Assembly: GCF_031877795.1 (NCBI RefSeq)
Contig: NC_133954.1
Coordinates: 5,609,256-5,673,255 of the forward strand
Direction of reading: 5' to 3'
Origin: Strix aluco
Taxonomy: Eukaryota; Chordata; Aves; Strigiformes; Strigidae
Length of the DNA stretch: 64,000 nucleotides
Each line of letters begins with the position of its first letter. Position 1 is the first letter of the stretch. Both the position numbers and the translations under genes were made by a program. This document shows, piece after piece, positions 36,971 to 48,828 of this stretch. The notes under the pieces are model-generated. The model searched no databases. It saw nothing but the letters and a program-made list of their open reading frames with translations, and was not told the origin of the DNA.

Positions 36971-37980
36971 GGAAGAGTTCATTGCAATGTTAAATCCTAT
37001 GATTTGGTCCAAAGACACCAGAGGTGGAGATTATAATGGATATGCCTTTAAACTGTTGCAACCCATGATTTGAGTTGCATGTTATAGGAATTACTATGGC
37101 AGGAACCACCCAAACCAGTGGAGGACAAGTCTTACAAGAAGCAGAGCAAGTGCAGCAGCAACCCAACCTGAGCTGGCTTTGGTGCCCAATAACTCCATGC
37201 AGAACACCACCTCTCCTATCCTGAGTGATCACCACAACAGATAGAGCCCAAAGACATGGACTAAATGAACTCAAGGGACATTTTGTGGACATTTGTGACA
37301 TTTTATGGGCATGACAGTGTTGGAAGGAACACTTTTAATTACACTTATAGGTTATCAAGGTGAAGATTAGAAGTAACTTCTCAGTAGCTTCCTGGACAAT
37401 ATGTTTAGCTGGGGACATCCAACTATGACTGAAGTCCCACTGCCCTGAGTGGGCTCAGAGGCTGGTCCTGGGGGATTCAGGAATTTGAGAAAGGGTAACA
37501 ACCATAGGTGTGCAGTTTAGAGGAGGGGCTAAGAGCCCTGATGCAATGAAGTGGTGCCTGGGGGCAACTGGGCACCTCTCCCTAGTCTTTCTTCTTGCCC
37601 AGGGCACTATGTCCCTGCTCCAAGCTGTGCACCAATAAAAGATGCTGTCATGGAGGTCACAGATCAGCTGTAACTAGATAGGATTAAGAAGAAACAGCCT
37701 ATACAGACCACTTCAGTACTGATTCATTGCAGCATTTTGTGTAGTAGCCGGTGGTGCACATTGCGGGAGGCAGAGCCATAAGCTGACTGGGCTGCAGTGT
37801 CTCCCAGAGACCTGCACTCATTAGTAGCCTCAGTGTTAGCCAGGACCCCAGGGTGCATCGTGCCTTTGCTCCATTCACTTTTGCCTGGAAAGTTGTGAAA
37901 ACCTATGGGGCAACTCTGAGCTTGGCTCAGCTATCCAGGAGAATCAAAGCCCCTTACATGGACCGCACCACCCTGTCTTT

Positions 37981-40900
37981 CATTACCCTTTTATTTTAAG
38001 GCCAGATTGCTGTGATCTTCCCCTGTAGCTGCGGCCCTCTCTTCTGGACATGCCCATGCCAACCCCCAAGCCATGACGGTGCATGTGCATGACAGGTATT
38101 CTTGCAGGACAGCAGACCCTGCTGATGGACACAGCCCAGGACGCTCCTGGGTCTGAGTGCAGTAATTTAGGGTTGGACAGTGAAACTCCCAGATGGGCAT
38201 TCAGGAATTGCAGCACTGCCATTAATAACTCCAATGAATAACTTCCACCCGGGGACAACAAGGGAGACTCACAAAGGCCCACAGGAGCCTTTGGGTGACC
38301 AGTGTCCTCCATGGACTGTGGCAGCATCAGAGCAAACCTGCATCTGATAAGTCCCAGCCCTGCAAATGGTCTAGAGACAGTGTTCAAGAAGAGCCAAAGG
38401 TGAGATCTCCTCATCTTGGTGTTTATCCAAACCTTCCTGATGGCCAGCTCAGCTTTCCTCTGCTGCACAGCTCATGTCTCATGAAAGCCGTTTTGTTCTT
38501 GCAGCCTGGACCCTGCTTCCACCCGTCACTCTGGTTTGGCTTATTTGTTTGGTCAGCTCAGATCTCGCAGCGAATCTCTCCCTGCCACAATATGCTCCAC
38601 GTCCCTCGCTTTAATTGGCACAGGTTGGTGCCTTGTATCAGGCTCTCTGCCGTCTGCCCCACATGAGCCCATCACATCTGAGCACATCAAACCTCACACT
38701 TGACAGACGGACTGAGAGTTTCCAGCCAGGGAGGCTGCTGCAACAGATTGACCAGCTCTGCCAAGGGCTGGGAGCTGGGTCTTGTGCTGTAGTGGGTTGT
38801 TGGGTGTGGGGGCTGCAAATGCCAGCTGGGGCTGGTAGACCCCCACGTACATTTGCACACTGGTCGTGTTCCATTTTGTTCTTCTCCTGCCACGTTTTCC
38901 TGGAGGAAATTGGTAGGAAAAGGGGCTTTCTGCTCCTGCATATCTCCTCTGCTTTGACTGTGTTTTTCCTGCTCTTTGCTAAGTCCCTGGGGTGACCGTA
39001 GCCACTGGCATGGGGAGTCTCCAAGGAAGGACATGGACCCTGGAGAGGACCCAGCAGGGGTTGCAACCAGACTGAGAAAAAGAGAGGATACAGCACACAG
39101 TGGGAAAAAACATGAGCTGTTGTGCAGCCATCTCAGACATCAACCAAACATCGACCCCTCAACAGAGCCATCCCTGCCCTTCCCCTGGGGATGCTGCAGT
39201 TGCATGCAGGAGCACAAGCTGAACAGTCCCCACTGGTGTTTGCAGTGGGGAAATGGAGGAGCAGCCTGGAATGCACAAAAATGGGGGAGCAGACTGTCCC
39301 CCCTTCAGAGACTGTGGCATGTGGTGGCAATGGCTGGGTGTTCCTTGGCTAGGACACATGGTCAGGGCCTGGGGAAGCCCCTGGGCCAGCTGCCCTGCTT
39401 GTATCACAGAGAACCCAGCAGGCACGAAACATCTTCAGCACGTTTGGGCAAAACAGTGTCAAGCCACAGCTGCTGAGGTCTCTGGAAGACCAGAGGGAGA
39501 GATGAAGAAAATGATTTAAAGTGACTGAAACGACAAAACAATTTTGCAGCAGGCAGAGAGTGACCCTGGGGACCCGCTGCCCTGGGGAAGCCAAAATCAA
39601 GGACAGGCTGCAGGAGCGACATAAAATTAAGGAAAAAAAAAGTGCTTGGAGGGCTAGAGAGGGCAAAAATGCAACTTGTGATCAGGAAGTCCTCAAACCA
39701 GTGTCCTGAGAGAGGTCCTCTTCCCTGTCCTACACCACCAACTGCAGGACCCACCACCACCTCTCACCCCAGCGCTCCACCAAGGCAAACACAGAGATGT
39801 GGCTGAGGGCTTCAGTACTATGGCTCTTTAGGGGCTGTACATGGGGTTTACCTGATCCTCCCTCTGCCAAAACCCCTCCACAGCATTTCCCAGATGAAAT
39901 GCAGTGATGCTGGCTCATTCTGGTCCATGGCCAACACAGCATGTGTGCTCCAAGCGTGCTGGTGGCAGCTCACTGCTTCTTGGCTCGGGGAAGAGCAGGA
40001 ACCCTGCAGAGTGTCAATATTATTTTTTTAAGGAGGCTGAGAAATATTTCTATATCTGGAATAACAATGAAGAGTTAGGGAAACACACAAAGGCGGGGAG
40101 GAAAAAGAGCAGCTTCTGATAGTGTAAACCTCAAATCAAACACAAAACACATTAATATTCATGCACTTAGATACAGCCAAAAACCCAACAATGACTGCAG
40201 CTCTCCAGAAATGCTCTGAACTCTTGGACTGCCATCAACAACGGTGGGGTGGGGAAGACAATGAAACCTTCAGAAACCACCAAACTGGGGGACAACCATC
40301 GTAACAAGCAATTCCCATGGAGCTGGGATTTGGCTTTGGCTCTTTCTGTCCAAACTAACACGTAGCAAGGACAATCCTTCTGCTAAAAACATGAACCTAA
40401 TTGCTTCTAATTGGTCTCCTTGCTGACAGTCTCTGGAGGGAGGCACATGTTGAATGGACCATGAAAATGTACTTTATAATTTGTGATTATCAGGAGTGAC
40501 AAAGCGTTGGTCCTCAGAGCATCCGATGGGATAGAGGAGCTTTGCACATGCTGGAAATGAAGCTGATATAGGGGAGAGGTGGGTTTCTCTCCACCCTGGT
40601 CTATGTGGTTGCGTGACCTTGAGAAAGTGGCCATGAAATGGAGGTGACAGTGATCCTTCTTCCAGTGGGGATGTTGGCCTTGGACTGCTGATGTGAGATA
40701 CTGCTGGAAGATCAGAAAGATCTCTAAGAATATTTGCTGGATGTTTTTCTGGTCCTTGTGGAAACTGCTCAGGAGACAAAGCAGCAGTGATGGCTGGTCA
40801 GGGCTATGATGGCTGTGCTATAAATACAGGGGGTGTGCTCTGGCCTGGAAACCAAGCATCTCAATGTAAAACTGAGCTCGCTTATTCCCCAGAAAATTCA

Positions 40901-43900
40901 TCTGCAGTTTAGAAACTGCCTATTTGGGCTGTTTCTGGTCCTGCTTTTCCTCCTTAGGCATTTCTAGGCTTCCCATGGGATATTGCTCATTGTCTCAGGC
41001 CTGAAACCTTACCGCACAGCACAGATGGTCCAGTGCCCCATGCCTTTGCTCTGTATAGCTACAATGGGGGCTGTTCCCTTGGATGCCAATTCTTTGCTTT
41101 ACAAGCCTGTGTGTTGAGGATGACTTTACTGAGCTCCTGGTAGGCTAATCCCCTTGTCAGTCCCCACTGAACTTCAGATTTCCCCAGCTCTTGCATGGGA
41201 GTTTCATCTCCCACGATGACTCTTGATGCGAGGAGCCTGTCATTTTTGACATCAGGATCTCGGGTGGCTCAGAAGCTGACGGTTTGCAGAGCTGCTTGGC
41301 AAGGCATGGCTGGTGTCTCTCTGCTTTGCTCTCCCCAGGGTGTCTCAGATGTAGCCTTGCAAACTAGAAAAAAATTTTAAAAAAAGCAGATGCAAGCTTA
41401 GCATTGAGTTTATGAGCAAAACTTGTCACCTTCTGAAAGCTTCTTTTTGAGTGAGAATCAGAGAAACAGCTCCTCATTTGAAAAACAGCATAGAGTCTGG
41501 GTAATTTATCAAGGACAGTGATAAACCAGGCACAGCTCTTGAGCTGAAGTGCTTGTTGCTGTTCCTTCCCCTCTCCCATGACTTCTCCTGTCCCCTCAGC
41601 CATACAGTTTGGAGGGAAAAACAAAAAGCCCTAATGTTGATTCACCTGGTCTGTTGAAAAAGACGTACGTAAGGGTCAGGGTCTGCAACCCTGTGCTGAA
41701 GAGGCTGCAGAAAACTGTGATTAATGCAGTGGTGAAGGATGAGAGTCCATGCCCCACCCTTCATTTTGATTCATGGACTCTCATTTTGGGTGGAGTGGCT
41801 TGCTGCTCCTCGCTATGAGTGTTGTCTCAATCACCTAGCAGTGCCCTCATCATCAGGGTGCCAGCCTTGAGGAGTCTCCTTTTGTTGGGATAAAACCAGT
41901 CTCAGGGCCCAGAGTGGGAGACAGTGACACCAGTACCATGCTAGCAGATGTGGGGCTCACAGGAGGGTGTTTGCAGCCCTTGCTCATGCTGTCCCTAACC
42001 CTGCTGGAGACATCAGCCTCTGGGCCACCCCTCAACCTCCTTGGCCCCTGGTGATGGGGCTACCAGAGCTGAGGTTCCCCAAAGCTACCCCCAGCTCACC
42101 GTCAGTGGCCAGAGGAGGACACGGTGTTCAGTCAGCAGTGTTTGGTTTCTGAGTTTGCCTTCATTCAGCATCAGCAAATGCTCACAAACATAGTTGAAAA
42201 TTCACAGTTGGATGTGGTTGAGCAGCACCCCAACCTTGCCTGGGAGAGGGACCATCTTTCTCCACCGAGTCTGGTAGAGGAAGACATTCAGCCTTAGTCT
42301 CCTCCCACAACACTGTGCTGCTATAGTCAAGCTATGCATTGCTCTCCACCGTGTTCCAGAAAGAGCATTTCTGGAGCTTCAACTTCAAACTTGCTGCACT
42401 GAAAAAACAACCGTTTTACCAAAATTTCACCTACGCAAAAAGTGTCTGAGCAGCTCTCCTGGCAGCCTCTCTGCATGTTTCCCACTGCCTTCTACCGCTG
42501 GAAGAGTGGACACTCTGACCTGTCCTCTTCACTGAGACCTCCCAGAGACCTGGATACCTCTGCAATAGAGCTAACCCAGGCATTACAACTTTACAGTGAA
42601 CTCAGCTGGGATGAGGATGAAATGGCTCGTTGAAGAGGCTCATCTGCAACACTCAGCACTTGTTGCCACTTGGATGACACGCTCACATTCAGCTCTCCTG
42701 CTGTTTGGACTGGCATCACTGCTTGTTGGCTCTGCCAGGCACTCATGTTGGGGTGAACTGCCAGGACCTCTTCTTTAGCAAGATGGTTTCTTCTCAACCT
42801 TGTTGCCACAGAAGGTGGAATCACCTCTGCGTTTTGCAAGCTTTGGCAGAAATAGTTGCATCAGCCACAGCTGAGCCCTGAGCAGAAATGGAGCTGGCTA
42901 AATGTCACATACTGAGCTCCACACAGGTCAGAGCAGGTCAGGTGTGAGATGGTGGATCTCCCTGTGGTGCTCTCTCTGTCTTCCATTTGGTTCTGGCTGC
43001 TGGCTCAGAAATAGAATTTTAAAATTTTATCTTCAGGGCACTCTAAGAAATTTGCAACAGTAATTATACCTGATACAAGCCAATAATTTCATTTTCAGCT
43101 CAGGTCTTCCAGAGATGCCATCCCACCTGGCTTATGAAGAGCTAGTTGTGGGGAATTCAGCACTTCCAATAGTTGGTCCAATAGCTAAATAAACACCTTG
43201 TTCGAAAAATGTTATAAAATGTTACCACTCTGAATTTATTTGGCTACAGCTTAATCTTGTTTAATCTTCATTGGCTATAGACTTATCTACAATCTCTTCC
43301 TGTGTAACATGCATGTCTTCCTTGGACTCCCTCTGCAAAGTTCAATACCGTCAATTGCTTGCTGTTAGCAACTACGATATGCATGTGGCCATGAAAAGGT
43401 CCAATCTGGGCCCAGCAAAGACTCCACAGAGATATTTCTAGATCTTTGAAAAAGATTAAAAACTTCCATGGTGAAGTACTTCCCATTGCAGACAGGGCAG
43501 AGGATGATCTTTCTTTTAGAGGTGAGCGTCCTTCCGCTGGTGGGAAATGCCTCAATGACTCTCAGGCTGGAGGCTGCACTTCCAGACAACAGGAATTAGG
43601 TGCAATGAAGGTCCCATCTCCACGCAGCGTGCTGAGACCTTGGATGAAAAACATCAGCTTCAGCCAGCTGCAGCCACCACCGGTGGCCCCTCAAACTGAA
43701 AACAGCCTAGAAAAGGCTTTGCTGGGATACCAGAGCATCTGAACACAAGTTAGAACAGTCTGAGTGAACACAGGGATGCACTTTTCACCTCTGTAATTAA
43801 TTGCCTGGGAGGCAAAGCTGTGAAGAGGAGAACTGGGATCATTCAGGAAGCAATTAGAGACTGTCCTTAGGGAAGAATGATTTGGAAATTGATATGTGTT

Positions 43901-44460
43901 GATGGGACAAGTGGCCATTTCTAATTCTCAGTACCCATCTATTTATTTAATGTGCGAGTAAACACTGTGGTTATGGGGTATAGCGTGTGTTGGAGCTGCT
44001 GCCTGCGACATTAACATGCCAATAACTGTGCTTTATGGTAGGAACGTGGCTGCGTATCATTAGAAAATTGAGCCTGGAGGGAGCTGGGTGGTGTAAACTG
44101 CTCATGTGCAGCGACCCTTGTGCCAGCAAAGCATCAGGACCTGGCAGACCTTTGTCTGAATGTGGGTGAGACAACCCGGATGGATCTGGGCACGTGCCAC
44201 TCCCCTGCCTGCAACCTGCCATCTGTGCAAGCACCAACCACCAGACACTGCTCGGAGCCCAAGCGCTGCCCGCCCCCGCTTCGCTGGCGTGACTTTGCCA
44301 CCAAATGTCATCTGCGTGGGGTCCTCCCCACCAGACTTGAAGGATCTGCACCAGGAACATTTATTTGCTGAGCAGGATGCTGGGGCATGGACCAGAGCTG
44401 TGTGTGCCAGCTCTGCTCACAGCTGGCGCATGCACAGCAGCGGCGGTGTGTGCAGATGTG
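37981..44460. other. Intergenic, no gene recognised
   Basis: Unique sequence from the end of the ERV remnant to the reversed CR1. It contains the short hairpin at 41739-41784 and a CpG-richer patch just before the CR1 (about 44200-44455). The open frames of up to 166 codons are without recognisable domains. Confidence 0.55.
41739..41784. repeat. 13-bp perfect inverted repeat with 20-base loop
   Basis: ATGAGAGTCCATG at 41739-41751 and its exact reverse complement at 41772-41784 could form a hairpin. The flanks do not pair further, so this is a short hairpin rather than a microRNA-like stem. Confidence 0.85.
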
Positions 44461-44670
44461 CACAGAATCACAGAATCATAGAACAGTTTGGGTTGGAAGG
44501 GACCTTTAAAGATCATCTAGTCCAACACCCCAACAATGAGCAGGGCCATCTTCAACTAGATCAGGTTGCTCAGAGCCCCATTCAGCCTGGTCTTGGAAGT
44601 TTCCAGGGATGGGGCATCTACCACCTCTCTGGGCAACCTCTGCCAGTGTTTCACCGCTTCACCCTTGTCT
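44461..44670 (-). mobile_element. CR1 LINE fragment, reversed
   Basis: On the plus strand this begins with two CACAGAAT units (the reversed CR1 tail), then GTTTGGGTTGGAAGGGACC and TCATCTAGTCCAAC, the hallmark reversed 3' UTR of CR1. It continues to GGGCAACCTCTGCCAGTGT, beyond which similarity fades. The sequence differs clearly from the three plus-strand copies, so it is a different and probably older subfamily. The right boundary is uncertain by about 50 bases. Confidence 0.9.
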
Positions 44671-47600
44671 TCACCCATGAGCCCGTCCACATGCTGGAAA
44701 ACCAGCTGGGTCTCCATTCACTTGGACCTTGGGGTTTGGGTGTTGCAGGTGCTTGGACCAACTCTTCTCCCTTGCTCAGCCAGCTGCCCCACTGGTCTCT
44801 TTCTTTAGCTCTCTAATACACAGATAGCCAAATTTCAGAGTGCCTTGTGCCTCAGGAAGCAAACACACCACGTAAAAATCCCTGGCCAGGGAAAACGTTA
44901 AGATGCACATTTAGCATCACGGGCTCCCGAGGAGATGGCAGTCGCCTGTCAGCCCCCACACCGAGCAGCTTGCTTGCGATGTTTGAAGCTAATACCTCCC
45001 AACACAGAGACGAGAAGACCTCTGAAAGCACAAATTAATAAAAGTGACATGCCAAGAGGAAGCGTAAGCATGACAGTGACAAGGAAGAGGCTCTTTGATG
45101 TTATCAGAGCAGGAGAGAAGGCAACAGAGGAGGATATTAAAAAGATGAGAGAGGAGCTGAATTTGACTGGATGGGTATGATCAGGATCAAAATGAATTAA
45201 GATTTTTTACAAGGAAAACCATAGGAGAAATAAGTTTCAGCAACTAAAATTAACAGGAGGAAAACTTCAGCTTCCTGTAGACAAGCTGGCTGTATGATGT
45301 ACAGAGAGAATTTATGTCTCCTGAAAAATCTCTAACAGTTTTGGTGGGTGTTTAAAAAGCAGTGCTGACAGAGGGAAGAAACTGGAGCATCCAGAAAGCT
45401 GGCTGTTGGCAGGAGCTAGATAAAACTATCTCCAAAGGTTTTGTTGTAGCTGCTGGAAAAAGCTTCTCTGATGAAAAGAAAATGCTCGGTTTGAAGGGGT
45501 TCCATTTGAGAAGGGCTGGCTTAGAAACTGCAAAAAAAAAAGGGGCAGTCGGGATGGCTGGTCTTACCAAACTGCAAGGGAAGCGTTTCATCTCAAAGGC
45601 ATTTTATCTGGGACTGAGGTTTGTATTATTGGGTGCATGAAACAAGCTAAAATCAAACATGATGGCTTAGTTTTACTGAACTCAACTCTTTTGAATGTCC
45701 CCGATGGCAGATAACAGGAGGGAAAAGCTGTGATTGATGCTCCTTCCCCTCCACTGCAGTTCAAACACCACAAATCTTATGGCTTTGGAAACAAGACTCC
45801 AGAACTGAACCCATTTTGCTCGGATGCACCCAGAAAATGCTGCGGAGCTTTCTGGTGTTGCTGTGAGTTGGAAAGGGGAGAATCAACAGGGAGTCACAAG
45901 CCTGAGCACACGGCCAGCATTGTCCCTCCATTCTCGTGTGTGTTTTGAGTCAGATGTGGGGTGATAGCAGGGCTGACACTTAGAGCTGGCATTTGGGCAT
46001 CCTGCAAAATGGTCCAGACCAGGGTGTCATCACTTTGCTATTTTGAGCTCTCACTTGCACACAAACGCCAGAGGGAAAGATGTGACAGACACACACGTGT
46101 GCATGTGCTTTTTAATTTTTCAAGACTTGTCAGCTTGAAAGGGAAGGTTGGGAGATGTAACAGCTTTGTCATGTTGCCTTATCAAACCCACAACAGTGAC
46201 CTTCTTCACTTTTATATCAATTACATCAGCCGAACAGCACATCTCCATCACGTGCTGCATCCCAAGAGAGGTTTATTTTGCCTTAATGCTGCACAGGTCA
46301 CCAGGAAGGTTCAGAGTTAGCAGATGAGCTGCCTGGAGGAGGAGGGAGGGTGCTGCTGGGAGATGCACCAGTGATGAGAACAGAAGCGCCTGTGTACAGG
46401 AGATGGTGCTGGGGGTGGCAGGAAGGTGGCAAAGCTACAACTTGAAGCTGACACCCATCAGACAAGTTGGCATGCCAACATCTTACTGCAAGCCCATGCC
46501 AGCAAAGTGCTTCAGAGACTTCCTGGTGGGCTACTAGTACATTGCAGGGATATTGCATATTTGGAGGAGTATCTTGGCATGCTAATGAAATCCAGAGGCC
46601 ATGTGCAGTAATTAGGCCACTTGACAGCCATGCACAACCACCTTCGGCTGCCACAGGCAGCCTCTTCGGCTGCATTAAGTGTTTTTGAGAGAGGGACATT
46701 GCTCTCTTGGGGCGGAGGGAAGTAGACAGCTGGGGCAACCCGTCAATATTTTATTCATGCTGCCTTGCAAGTCAGAAGTGGCTCAGCTCCAGCAGTCTCA
46801 TCTCTTTCTCTGTTTTTGCCCAGATTTGCTAGAGGATGCCCATCTGGCTGCTGGACAGGAGGCAGTGCCCAGCCCATGCCCTTGCTAGCCCAGGGAGTTG
46901 GACCCAATGCCAAGGCAAGACAGTTCTGTGGCCTCATACACCACAACGGTGCTGAACCCACTGATCTGCACGTTGAAGATCATGATGCATCCAGGGCATG
47001 TTGTCTCAGCTGGGTACCTCTTTGCCCTGCCTTTGTGGTGGCAAATGGGCCATATGCTTCCCAAAACATCAGCATAGGGAACACAGGTCAGCAGGGAGAT
47101 GTGCTTTTATCCAGCTCTTCCAGGGGCTGGAGGGAAATCCATGCAGGGAAGGAACGTTCAGGTTTTTCACAGGAGAGCTGCAGCACCAGGATTGAATTAG
47201 CTTTTCCTGCACTTATAAATTAGAATGGGAAACCTCCCCATGCCCCAGTATTTTCTGTTGATCTTGTCTGGGTGCCAAGTGTGGAAGGTGGCCAGACAGA
47301 CACTTCACTGCATCATTCCCCAGCTCATTTTCTGTTCTAATCTCTGTTTTTACAGTATTTCTTCATCTGCATTTCCCACTCCTCCCAGAGCCGTGGGGAG
47401 GTGCAAGCAGCATCCCTGCTGCCAGCAAACTGCAGGAAGGCCAGCTCCAAAGGTGCTGCAGGCATCAGAGACGGGACGTGGCATCACAGGGTGCAGGTCT
47501 CAGGTATGAGGATGGAGCATGTGGAGACCTGCAGTGATTTCTCTTGATGATAATGGGAAAAGACAGATGTTGGATGGGAGGAAGAGGTGGGCACATACTC

Positions 47601-48589
47601 AGAAGCTGCTGGAGACAGCCAGTCACTTCCAGATATCTCGAAGGACTCCCCCAGGAGAGGTTTGGAGGCATCTTCATCTTAGTACAAAATATATACATGT
47701 GGCTGAAAGACAGAGGAGGAAGCTTTCTGAATGCAGGATGAACTGAATGGACAGCATTGGTCAAGAAAAGGGAAGTATTTGGTAAAAAATAAACAAAAGA
47801 TTATCACTTATTCTGACATTTTCAAAGTCAGTACTCAGTTTGCAGCTGGTTGATTTTAAAAAGAGGAGGGAAATGTGTTTTGGGCCACCTGAACTGAGGG
47901 GGGTCTTTAAGATCCTGTTTGCATTCATGTAGGAGTTGTGCAAAAAGGAGTAAGTCCTCTGATATGAGGCAAATCATCCCCCCCTGTCTCAAAACCCCTT
48001 GCCTAGTTCTAAAGCCCTGAGAAATGTTGTCAGAGCAATAGTACAGGATTGTTATTTTTTTAGAACTGTTTTCCCCAGCAGCTCTTGTTGCAGCTCCAAA
48101 AATTCTTGCCGATCCTCTCTGCTGGCTCTAGCCTTGTTTATCACTGCCTGTGCTCTTCAAACCCCATTTTTTTCCCCCAGCCCTGGCCTGCCGTAGGGCT
48201 GAGCTCTGCCCAACTCCTGGGCATGCAGGACCCCGGTGCCTCTGTGCCACCTCAAACACCAGCGCTCGTCAAACTTTTATAACCTGGGCCAAGACAGCCA
48301 CAGAATGCGACCGAGCAGAAAGCTATTTTTGTTTTTGAATTGATACTCACTGAGTGTTACTTCCTTCAATTCCAGTCCCTGGGCTTCTCTTGCTAGCAAA
48401 CTCCTCCCAGCAAGCACTGGAGGTTACCTGCAGGCTCCGCTTTGTACCTTTTTCTGCCTTTGTAAACCAAGAAGGAAGGTCTTTGCTTTGTGGAATCCAG
48501 CCCTCCTATGAGGAGCTGGATGAGAAAAGCTTGACTCTTCTGAGCTGGATCCTCTGGTGTGTCCCCAGGGCACAAGCTCTGATTGACCC
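44671..48589. other. Intergenic, no gene recognised
   Basis: Unique sequence between two CR1 copies. A purine-rich stretch at about 45050-45180 gives a charged chance-like frame. No exon or transposon is recognised. Confidence 0.55.
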
Positions 48590-48828
48590 TGATTAGACTA
48601 GATATTAGGAAGTATTTCTTTACAGAATGGGTAGTCAGGCGTTGGAACGGGCTGCCCAGGGATGTGGTGGAGTCCCCATCCCTGGAGGTGTTCAAGAGGC
48701 GGGTTGACATAGCGCTGAGGGATCTGGTGTAGTTGGGATCTGTCAGTGCTGGGTTAACGGTTGGACTGGATGATCTTCAAGGTCCTTTCCAACCGAGATG
48801 ATTCTGTGATTCTGTGACCCAGTTGGGG
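48590..48828 (+). mobile_element. CR1 LINE fragment, 3' end
   Basis: A 5'-truncated CR1 beginning near the ORF2 sequence equivalent to [19 protein letters not shown] and running through the 3' UTR to two ATTCTGTG units. Over about 215 aligned bases it differs from the copy at 2672-2952 at about eight positions, nearly all transitions and several at CpG sites. The start is approximate. Confidence 0.93.

Larger units (their letters stand above)
36007..37980 (+). mobile_element. Decayed internal region of the endogenous retrovirus
   Basis: The sequence downstream of the 5' LTR and primer-binding site. It starts with a leader-like stretch, then has a 48-bp tandem repeat block (36355-36970) and about 1 kb of sequence without long open frames (none over 60 codons between 37302 and 37982). 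I recognise no intact gag, pro, pol or env domains, and there is no 3' LTR. The element is thus either a 5' remnant of a provirus or a non-autonomous derivative. The right end is placed where the character of the sequence changes, near the T-rich stretch at 37980, and is uncertain by several hundred bases. Confidence 0.5.

Noticed and set aside
36166-37018. Antisense open frames in the ERV repeat taken as a repeat-protein gene
   Set aside because: The periodic openness follows from a 48-bp unit without minus-strand stops. The frames shift between copies and the sequence lies inside a decayed retroviral element.
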